Source: Chitinophagaceae bacterium (GTDB lineage: Bacteria; Bacteroidota; Bacteroidia; Chitinophagales; Chitinophagaceae). Taken from it: a stretch of DNA of 58,717 nt. The notes beneath the pieces were generated by a model. The model was not told the DNA's origin, did not search any database, and was given only the letters and a program-made list of their open reading frames with translations. This document shows, piece by piece, positions 43,530 to 55,500 of the stretch (position 1 is its first letter; every line of letters starts with the position of its first letter). Where the stretch lies: NCBI GenBank assembly GCA_947450165.1, contig CANFUJ010000002.1:1-58717 (forward strand). Direction: 5' to 3'. The position numbers and the translations under genes are program-made.

Positions 43530-43559
43530 CAAATTTAAGCGTTATTAGTTTAAAACAAA
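43530..43559 (-). promoter_or_regulatory. Promoter of the PID-tail protein gene
   Basis: The minus strand has TTTG (43559-43556), 18 nt, then TAAATTTG (43537-43530), an exact match to the Bacteroidota -33 TTTG / -7 TAnnTTTG promoter. The ATG is 19 nt beyond the -7 box. The -33 box lies within the last codons of the giant gene. Confidence 0.75.
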
Positions 43560-46500
43560 ATCTTAAGACTTGTTTTTTTATTGTCTTGTCCAATTATTTC
43601 TAAAGTATAGTTACCATTTATCACCGATTTACTTAATGTGAAATCGTATTGAGTAGTAACTCCATCATGCTGAATTACTTTTCGCATAAACACTTGACCA
43701 AGGTTGTTGGTTAGTTTTAATGTATAACGTCCAGCAATAACATTTTTAAAACTAATGGTTGCTTTTCTATCCGATTTAATTGGGTTTGGATAAATCGAAA
43801 TCATTGGTTCTGCCTCATAAGAAACTTTTACAATTTTACTATACGCCACTTCTCCGGCAACACCCATACTGCGAATACGATAAAAATTAATTCCAGCAAA
43901 TGGAGATTCATCAACGTGTGCATATTCAGTTATTCCTGATGCTGACACAGTTCCTACTTTTACAAAGTTTACACCATTTGCAGATTTCTCTACTGCGTAT
44001 TCACGAATGTTAATTTCGTTTTCCACTTTCCAGTTAACATTAATATGGTCTTTTTGTTTTGTTGCTTTAACGTCCACAAACGTTACTGGCAAAGGACGCA
44101 ATTGCTTGAAAATAATTCGGAAACGATCAGACGCATACGCACCTACGTTAGTATTTACTGCAAAATCAAACGTTGATCTTTCTGATAAGCTAATCGGTGT
44201 TAAAGTGTTGGTATACTTATCTTCCAAATATGGTTGCACGTTAAATGATTCGATATTTTCTGGAATGAATTCAAAACGATAATTAGCAACACGCATTTGA
44301 TTCATTTTATAGAAAATAGTATCATTTTCAGTCAATGCTTTTCTAGATTCAATAGAAATTAATTTGTCATTTTTAACAATCGCAAAATTTTCTGTGGTAT
44401 TAGTAAATTTGGTTCCGTCTTCATCATCCACCTCATTGCTATATCCTTCATCAAATCTATTTAATACCCCATCATACAAGTCTGCAGTTCCATTTTGTAC
44501 TTTGTATAATCTTGTATAGAATTTCTGTTGATTTCTATTTTCTCTTTGAACAGATGCACTACCATCAATTTTATCGGTTTCTTTAATGGTCATTGAAGGA
44601 TTACCTGAATTCGTTTCAATAATAAACCCTTGAGCAGATTGGATATTGAAGTTGCCATTTGTATAGCTACCGCCATTATAAGCACTAGTTCCATCTTGAG
44701 CAACTGTAATCCAACCTCCATTTACGCCAATGCGTGGATCGTACAAATAATAGAAAGGTTTAAATCCACTGCGTGTTGCAGGTAATCTAATTGCACTTGC
44801 ATATGGATTTACAATTGAAGCAAATTTATTTGCAGAAGTTGGCAAATTAGAAATAGTGAAATCTCCTAGATTTAAAGCACCACGTTCTCTTAATACGGTT
44901 GTATCAGGCGTATCGGTAAACAATGTTTTCGCTCTACTACCTCTTACAAATAAAACGTATGGTTTTTGAGCATCAAACGCAACATTGGTAGTTGCCACTT
45001 CTTCCCAAGCTTGTGTATTGATATTAAATGTTTTTAATGATCCTCCATTGGCATTGTAAGAGTCAAATCCCAATGCTCTTGCTGCAGCATTGGTTCCACC
45101 AAATCTTGTGATGATTTGTGCACCAAATCCTGGATTAGGGTTGAAAATAGTTGTTGAATCACCATTTTCCTGCCAAGCTTGTTTGATTGTTTGAAGATTA
45201 TGCGTTGTTGGCATAGACAATAAACGCCATGCTTTCAAAGTTCTTGTACCATTTTTAAGATTCGATATAAATCTTTCTACACTTACATTTCCTGTAATTG
45301 TATTACCTGTGCTGTTTCCTGCATTAGTAATATCTGCTACACTTGCTGTTAAGGTATCATTAGATTTTAGCGTAAGGAAACTTCCTGTTGCAAAAGTTCT
45401 ATTACTGCCTGTAAATGATAATTTGTTTAAAAGATTCAATTGGCCTGCAAGTGTTATGGTTGAATTGTTTATAACTAAATTTCTCAAATTATTATTGCCA
45501 AATAAATTTGCAGGAATGGTTTGTGCTGAAGCTCCTGCCATTTCAATGGTACCCAATTTAGCATCCACATTACCCGAACCAGCATTAGTAATGTTTCCAT
45601 AAATATTCAACTTGCCTCCACTTAATATTTTTATGGTAGCCGCACTTCCGATTGTTAAGTCTTTTGCATAAGCAACAGGAGTTGTTGTATTGTCAATAAT
45701 TGGATAATTGGGTTTACCATTAGCGATGGTTACATTAGTATTTGAATTTGGTACGCTTCCACACCAGTTTATACCATCATTCCAATTTGTATTTACACCA
45801 GCCCATTGACCAATTCCTCCAGTGGTATTAAACTCATCAGCTCCCATATCAGGTGGTGATAATCTTGTAGTTCCATCGATATCTGTTGATATCCCTGCTA
45901 TATCAATACCTGTTCCATTAAATGCACAGTTTAAATTTCCATTCATGTGCAAACTATCCTGATTGTCTGATGAACGTGCAAACAATGGATCCAAAAGTTC
46001 TACTGAATTCAATTCCCTAGAACTTGATTGTAAAGAAGACAATGTTTGAAAATTATTCGATCCATCATAATACAAATAATTAGAAGAAGCTACAGCTCCA
46101 GCATAATATGCATTGTTGCTAGATGATGTACTATATTTTGTATTTGCTGTTAACTGGTTAGCTGAGGCCCTTAATATGGCTACATTTCCTGATGCACCTG
46201 GAGTCGCTTTATTTACAAACACGTTATTTCTAAATGTGTATATTGGATTATTTATATTCATATCTACAACGGAAGTACCAAAACTTGCCCCTCCTGTTCC
46301 ACCAATTCTTATTGTATTGAATGAAATATTATATGGAGTACCTCCAACTCCACCAGTAATATCAATACCTCTAACAGCATCACCGTTGTTTAACGAAGAA
46401 GATGAAGCCCCATCAAATGCCTGGGTCATATCCATTTCAATCATATTGTTATAAATACTAACAGGCGTTCCACTAGATGGAGATGTTCCAAGCCAGAATC

Positions 46501-49500
46501 CACGAGCAATACCAGCTGAGCCAAAAGGAACTAAATGTGCTACCCTATTGGTATACATTGATGTTACGCCAGTTCCTACTGGAATGTAAATACCTGTTAC
46601 CGTTGAATTATATGCAGTAGCATCATTATTATTTCTTACATAGATACTATCTATTCTGTTTAGGAAGACATTTCGAGCTGTAGATGTTGAAGTTGTTAGT
46701 CCGCCCAACTGCACCCCTACTATTGTATGCGTAGCAGAACTTCCCGCAGCAGCCGTTAAAAACAAGTTGCTTATTTTATTATCCGCAATAGTTTCAGTTG
46801 TTGCAGTTCCTAAAGTTGAATTTGTATTTAATCCCCATAACTTGCCAACATTAGTTGAATTGATATCTTTCAAACTAATTTTACGTATTGTATTTGCACT
46901 AAAACTAAATGTAGCTCCTGCTTTAGATCCACCTGAGAAAACACCATAAACATTTACACTACTCGCATTTCCTGAAGCCACCAATACATCATTGTTTTCT
47001 ATATTATTGTATTGAATGTTTAGATTACCGCAGTTGGTAACACTTGAAGGTTTTTGACTTATCCAACTTAATTCAGTAACACCAGAAATGGTTTTTGAAT
47101 TATTACTGATTATATTGGTATTGATCGTTTGTGTACCATAAACATTCGCATCAGATTGTAAACCAATAAATGTACCTGTTGCTAATATTGTATTTCCAGA
47201 AATGGTATTGTTGTTCATTGTAATAACACCAAGTGGTACACTATTGCCATTGGTTGTATTATAGATTCCTATCCATTTACCTGCACCAGCCATTGTACTA
47301 TTGGTAAAGCTATTGTTACTAATATTGATTGTACCAGGCGTAAGTGTTGATCCATTTTTAATTCCAGTTACAGATGCTGCAACGGTAGTAGTGACACCAT
47401 TTGGAATTTTCACATTCAATGTATTGTTTGTGATATTTATGATAGATGAAGTACCTCCTCCTGTATTGTTTTCAATACCAGCATATTTTTTATCCGCTGC
47501 TCCTGTAATGCTGATGTTGTTTTGCTTGATTACAATACTAGCTGTACCTACTGTGTTATCGGATTTAACACCATATTGATCTTCTGCATGACCAGCACCG
47601 GTAATGGTGTTGTAACCTATTAAAGCATTCAGTTGATTTTTAAGCAAAACACCTACAGAAACTTCAGTATTGTTTGAAGTAGTACCTCCACCTAAATTGG
47701 TAATTGAATTCCCTTTCGATGAAGTAATGGTATCACCCACTAAGTTATTTACATCCGCAAAAGATGCTTGATCATTTGCTGCAAAACCTATCAAACCTAT
47801 ACCCACATTTACATTGCTAATGGTGTTAGATATAAATGTATTGTTAGAATTTGCACCCGTAACGTTTGTAGGTGTCAATAAAGTATTTGCATCAATTGCA
47901 GTAGCGTTTGTCAAAGCAATACCCGTAGCTCCGTTGAAGAAATTAGTAGATAAAGTAGTATTGTTTTTATTTAAAGTAATGGTACAGTTTTTAATCGTGT
48001 CATTTTGAGCACCATCAGCCACACCTAATTTAAATAAACCATAACCATATTCCATTTGAGATGCAGCAGTGGTATTACTTGCATTTTCTCTGATGTCAAT
48101 TCCGTCAATGGTAACATAGTCCACCCCACGCAAACTCCATATACCATCTGGTGTGGTAGATGTTGATGTTGCCGTTCCTCCAGTATATGCCGTAATCAAA
48201 GGATTTGTTCCTGCACCATTTTTCTCGAATCTAATTGTTTTGGTAGATGTGGTATTATTTAAAGTAGCACTACCCAAAGCCAATGAGCTGGTCAATGTTT
48301 CGGTATATCCCGGAGCTACTTTAAATACTACAGATGCTGATACCCCATTTGCATTTAAATAGGTAACAGCTGCTGCTATAGTTGAGAATACTTTACAATC
48401 ATTTAAACTAGTTGTTGGTATATAATACGTTCCACTCAAAGCTCCTGAAGTTGGACCTGTCGTTACAGACCATAAACCAGAAGGATTAGTAGTTGCCGAA
48501 CATCCGTTACTTGTAATGACTGCATAGTAATATAAAGAACTTACCACATTTGATAGAGGCGAGTATGTATTTGTTTGTGCACCATTTGCCGAACCTAAAC
48601 TTGTACCTCCAACATTTGAGTTTGATGTATTACTAAACCATTGATATGTAGGTGAAGGTGAAGTAGACGAAACAGAAACTGTTGTTGTTGTAAATGCTGA
48701 ATTCAAACAAGTGGTATATGAAGTATTTGGAGGATTACCAACAGCAACCAAAGATTTCACCTTAATTGTAAATGAAGTTGATGCTGCACTCGAGCAACCT
48801 GTGGTTGAATTTCTTACAGAAATGTTTCCTGTGTATGTTGAGCTAGCTGTTGTACTTGCTGGAACCACAATTGTAATTGGTGATGTTGGCAAAGTAGCAT
48901 TTGATACAGCGGCAAAGCTATTGGATGGTGTAGCAACCCAGGTAATACTATACTGATTTGCTCCATTGGTTGTTCCTGTAAACTCTAATACTGAGTTTTG
49001 AGCAGAAGTACTAAAGCAAACTGAATCGGCTAAATTATCAGTTAATGTAATTGTAGGCAATGTATTTACTGTCATAGCTGCGGATACATCACTTGTGGTA
49101 GGACAAACACCACTCGTTACAGTACAATAATAATATGTTGTGCCCGCCAAATTATTTGGCAAAGTATAAGACGCAGCAGTTGCAGTAGGAATTGATGTAC
49201 CTCCAGCATTACTGTTTGTTGAATTGCTAAACCACTGATATGTAGGACTTGAAGCAGATGTGGTTACAGATACTGTTGATGGTGCAAAAGCAGTATTCAA
49301 ACAAGTACTTTGTGCAAGCGTACTCGGCTGTACTGTTATTGATGGTGCTGAGTTTACTGTTATGGTTGCTGCACCAGAACTTACATTCGTACAAGAAGCT
49401 GTATTTACTATTGCTCTGAATAAAGTGGATTGAGTAAGGTTTAAATATGCATAACTAGTTGTGGTATTGGCTATTGTTGTCCAGCTGGTTCCTCCATCAG

Positions 49501-52500
49501 TGGATTGCTCCCATCTGGTAATACTTGTTACGCCAACTGATCCTGTTAAAGTTAAAGTAGCACCATTACTTCCGCTACAAACACTAGAATCTCTATTTAC
49601 TTTACCCGCACCACTCGATATTTCATCTGCACCGATATCCGATGGATCTAATCTGGTATCACCATCATAATCTGTAGCAAATAAAGGCGTTCCCACCACC
49701 ACATTTTCAAAACTACTGTTGCTAAGTACGCAAGCGGTAATGTGTAAGTCTCCGGTTGCAGGTGCAACAAATGTAGGTTGAGCAGAAATTGATCCAGACT
49801 CCGCACCTAAACGTGTACGCATACCAGCAATTGTTTGCTCAGAATTGGTTCCATCAAAGTACAATAAATTCGTGGTAGAAGGAGTACCTGCAAAAAATGA
49901 ATTATAATTTGAGGAAGTAGAATAATTTGTAAGTGCAGCTGCATTTCTTTTAAAAGCAACAATTAAACCACCACCAACAGTTGTACATTGGTTACTGATA
50001 ATGTTACCTTTTAAAGTCAGGTTCATATAAGTTGCGTTTGACAAATTACTTTGAAAAATACCACTTGATGCAAAAAATGAAGTACCTGTACCTGCCAAAC
50101 GAATATTGTTGTTATATATATTTAATGAACAAGCCAAAGCTACAATTGAAGTCAAATCAATTCCGCGGATTCCATCTGTATTTACAGCTCCAGTGTTTAT
50201 TGCTGTTCCTGAAGCTACAGAAGGAACTCCTGTAGTTAAATCTATTGATATAAAGTTATTATAAACATTGGCAACCCCATTTGTTGATAAAGATGCCACA
50301 GCAATACCTTTTGCAATAGAACCTGGTGTAGCACTTTGACCTGGGTAAAGACCATAAATCTTATTCTTAATGATATTCACAGTGAGTCCTGTGTTATTTC
50401 TTATGGCAGTAATACTTGCAGTATATCCTGCATTAGCATATAATGTGTTGATGTTGTTGTTTGTAATAGTTTTTGTACCACTAGTTGTATTTGTATAAAT
50501 ACCATTAATAACATTCACTGCTGTTGAAGTAGAAGAACCTTTTAAATAAATTTGATTTATTGAGTTATTGGTATATGTTTCACTTGGTATTGCAGTAAGA
50601 GCCCTTATACCACTGATAGTCATTATAGATGTTGATGCAGCATTTACATTGATTCCTAAATTAGATATTGTATTGTTATCCAATGAATAAGTTGAAGTAC
50701 CTCCTAAATTAAATCCTGCAATTTCAAGTGTAGCAGCTGTTGTTCCAGTATTGTTAACAGCATTATTTGTTATGTTATTATTATTCATGTTTACAGCACA
50801 ATTTGTAGTGCCAGCAAAACCAATCATATAAATTAACGATCCAGCAGTTGGAGTTCGTAAAAAACTATTGTTTTTTATTTCGTTACTGTTAATTGTTGCA
50901 GATAATGAAACTAATGCGGTAATAGCTGAATATATGCCATATGTTGTAATGGCAGTACCACTATTATTTAAGGTATTATTTTGTATGATATTACCACTCA
51001 TATTAACTATTGTACAACCACCACCATTATATACGCCACGCCACTCTCCAGATCCACTCATCGTCATGTCTTGTACTGTATTATTGCTCATATTTAAATT
51101 GGCAACTGCAGCAGTACTGTTGATAGCATAAAAATTACCAGCAGTTTGACTACCATTGGTACCAGTAATGATATTATTACTGATATTTACGCCATTTCCA
51201 TTTAAAATGATATTGCCAATTAAATTATCAATTCCATATGCGCTTTGTGTACTACCATTATTTATGGTTATATTATTATACGTTATGTTAGTAGTATCGG
51301 CACTTACTCCAGATTCTCCATAAATTCCACGAACAATAGCTCCAGATGGATTAGCTGTAGCACCATTATTATTATTGATGGTATTATAAGATGCGTTTAC
51401 ATCAAATTGGCCTCGCAAACGAATTCCATTTACTTCATTTACCAAGCCAGTGCCTCCAAAATTGGTAATGGTATTACCTGTTGATAATGATGAACCTCCC
51501 ACATCGTTCAGTGTATCACGTCCGGCATTGGTACCCGTATATCCACTAAGTCCGATTCCTATACTACAATTGGAAATGGTATTGGAATAAAATTTATTTC
51601 TTGAATTCCCTCCATCAATTGTAGATGGTGTTAATGCTGTTGTGGCTACATTCACAATTGAGTTGTATGAAGCAATACCTACCGAACCTGTTAATACAGG
51701 GATAGTGCCTGTTGTATTATTTGCTTTGTTTAGGGTTATCACACAATTTTTAATGGTATTATTTTGTGCACCATCATTGGCTGTGCTAAATGCTATAACA
51801 GCTCCTGGTTGAATTGTTATACTAGGAGTTGTTGATGTGGTAAAACTTGTTGCATTTATAACAGAAGCTACTGTAACTCCGGCTGCATATGCACCTGTTC
51901 CAGAGATTACACTAACTGTAGCGCCTACAGTAATTCTTGATGTGTTTCTAACGTTTATCGTAGTTGTGGTTACAGCTGAAGTAGTTACTCCAGTAGTATC
52001 ATAACCTTTAAACAATCCATATCCATACTCCATCAATGCTGCAGCGGTGGTAGTGGTGTTAGCATCTACTAAGTCTATTCCATCTATTGTTACATAATCT
52101 ACCCCACTCAAACTCCACATACCATCAGGTGTTTGGTCTGTTGGTAATTTTGTTCCAACATAAGAAGAAGCACCTGTTGTAATAATTGGATTTGCTCCTA
52201 CTCCATTTTTCTTAAACGTTATTGTTCTTCCCAATGCAGTATTTGCATTTAATAAAACACTGCCTAAATCCAATCTACGGGTTGAAGTTTCGGTATAATC
52301 TGCGGCTACATTAATAATAACATTACCAGAAACACCCCATTTATTTAAAGTATCAACTGCATTTCTAATTGATGCAAAGTTTCTACAAGATGCTCCACCA
52401 TTGGGAATATAGTAAGTACCCAGCAAACCTGAACCTGTTGGTTCATTTGCATTTTGTGTAATGACAACATTTGCTGATGTAGCCGAACATGAAGTGCTGG

Positions 52501-55500
52501 TTTGAGTTACAGTTACGGAATATGTTGCAGGAGTAGTTATTAATTGACTTGCATTGGTAGAACCATTACTCCACAAAACTGAATAGCCTGCACCTGAAGG
52601 ACTTGCTGATAAACTTATCGTTTGTTGCAAACAAGTTAATATGGTCGCACCACTTGAGTTGTTTGTAATTGTAACAACTGGAGGCGTATTTACGGTTATG
52701 GTTGCTGCTGCATTTGTAAATCCTGTTGTACGGTTACATCCATTTACATCAGTTACAGATGTAAGTGTGTAATTGGTTGTTGTGGTTGGATTAACACTTG
52801 CATTAAATGGTGTACCACTTGAAATACTATTGTAAGTAACACCATTCACTATTAGAGTGTATGGTCCACTTCCTGAGGTAGCCGTAAATGTTAATTGTCC
52901 AGTTCCACCTGTACAAATTGTGTTTGCCGATAAACTACCTTGAGGCGTTGGATTCACCACTTGTGTTAATGTTGCAGTTGCAGGATTAGGCAATCCACAA
53001 CCATCAGGAGTCATTCTAACTTCGATGTTATAATTAGCTGTTGCTGATCTTGAAAATGTTGCAGTTGTACTAGGGCTTCCTTGACTTACTCCATCTACAA
53101 AAAATTGATATAATGGCGCAGTACCACCACCAGTTGGGTTTGCAGTAAATGTTTTAGATACGCCACTACAAATGGCTGTTGATGGCGTTAATGTTACAGA
53201 AGCTACTGTGCTGCTACTAACCGTCATCGTTATGGTGTTGGAAGTAGCTGGATCATTTGTTGTACAAGCAGAAAAATTCGAAACGAATACCACTTTTATT
53301 TGGTCTCCATTCGCAGGAATATAATCATAAGTACTATCGGTACTTGGTCCCTGAACAGATATATTGTTTTTGAAAAATTGATATGTTGATGTAGCGGTTC
53401 TATTAGAAGGAACAGCAGAATAAACTACATTGATGCCTGTACAAGAAGTAGAACCTACAGAGCTACTTAAGGTTACACTTATTGGTGTGTAATTAGTTAC
53501 TGTAATTGTTTTAGGTAAACTAACGGCTGGTACCGGAATAACGCATGGTTCGTTGGAATACATTTTTACAGTAACTACTTGTCCGTTAGTCAATGAGTTT
53601 GTAGTGTATGTAGCGACAGTACTTCTAGATCTCACTATAGTCCCATTTATTAAAAATTCGTATTCTGGAGTATCCCCAGGGAATGCTTGAGGTAGTGCGG
53701 TAAAAGTAACACTTGTACCCGCACAAATACTTGTAGCTGATGCGTTCAATAAAACACTATCACGGTTTACTGTATTAACCAAAACCTCAACAGAGTTACT
53801 CACAAATTGGTTTGAGCTAGCACAGTTAATAGTTAAAGGATTAACCAACATTACGCATTGAACCACATCTGCATCGCTTAATCTTATGTTGGTTAATGAT
53901 CCAGGAAAACGAATGCTATCGGAGGTATTATATAGTGTTGTAACTGCAACATCGTTCACGAAAAATTTAAAACCCGCTGGATAAGTTGCATTTCCACCGT
54001 TAACAGCGGTAGCTTTAAATGTGATGGTATCACTTGGGCAAATTGCACCAGCTGGGCGAGTTAAAGCTATGGTTACACTAGGAGTTACATCTCTGTAAGT
54101 AATTCTAGTTGTATCTAATTTAGTACATGTAGTACCAGCAGTTGCAATATAATCAATAATTGTACCATTAGGCGCAGTTGATTTAATATAAACAGTTGGC
54201 GCATTTGTTCCTAATGTATATGGTATCGTTGCTGCAGCATCTCTATATAAGTAGGTTGCAGGACTCCATGTTATTTGCGCCTGTGAACCATTTGCGAATA
54301 AACCACCAGTTGTTCTTAAACTATCCGTATTAGGAGATACACAAATGGTATCTGCTTGTGGATTGATAACTACATTTGAAGGGAATGGATTTATTATTGC
54401 TACAATTGGGATTAGATTACTTTCGCAATCACCATAATTTGCCTTTACATAATAAGTGGTATTGGTTGAAATAACTGGCGTTGTGTATGTAGAACCTGTA
54501 CCTACTAAAGTTGTACCTGCTGCATTTGAAAACCATCTAATTGTAACACCTGCTACTGATGAGCTTGCTGTTAATAATACTGCCCCCGACCCACAAACAT
54601 TCGTTGCAGAACTTACCGTCAATACAGGTGTTGGCGTTACCAATACTTTTACTGCAGTGAATGTTGTTGTATTTCCACTACAAGTAACAAGACATTGATA
54701 CCAAGTTGTAGTTGTTATGTTTGTTGGAGAATAGGTTGGCAAACTTGAAGCCCCTGCTATATTATTGTATGTTATTCCATCACTCGAGCTTTTCCATTGA
54801 TAAGATAATCCGCCTGGTAAGGTAGCTGCATTAGACAATGACAAATTCGTAGACCCACCTGAACATACTGTATCTATACTTGCAAGTACATTTCCTAATG
54901 GGGGTGCGCCACTACAAGATGGTGGCGTATAGCAACTAATCGTTCCTGCCCATCCAGCAGCATTTAAAGTAGCATTTGATTTGAATACAAATGTTAATCC
55001 ACCATTGGTTGTATTTGAAGAAGTTATTGTACCTGGGTTAGTTGTGTATGCGCCTAATAAAGGAGCTGCTGTACTATTACCATCATACACTTTTAATGTA
55101 TCGGAAGGATCAAGCGTAAAACTAGAAAAGACTACTCTAGAAAAAGGTCCATTTACAGAACCTGCCGATGTTGGTGTTATGGTAAATGTTCTGTTTTGAT
55201 TTTCTGTATAATTTGCTGAAGCACCTCCATTATCATAGAAACTTGCATTACATGTAGCCAAAGTTGCACTTGTTGGCATGTTAATACAAGTTGGATCAAC
55301 AATTACTTGTACTTGTGTTGAGGAAGTTACTCCACCACCAGCAGATGTACATCTTACGGTTGCTCTATAATAAGTAGATGCCGTCAATGAACTTACCACA
55401 TAAGTGTTTGATGTAGCTCCTGTAATATCTGTCCATGATGCACCTGTGGGTGAGCTTTGCCATTGGTACTGAATATTCGTTGCATTAATGGTGTTAGAAG

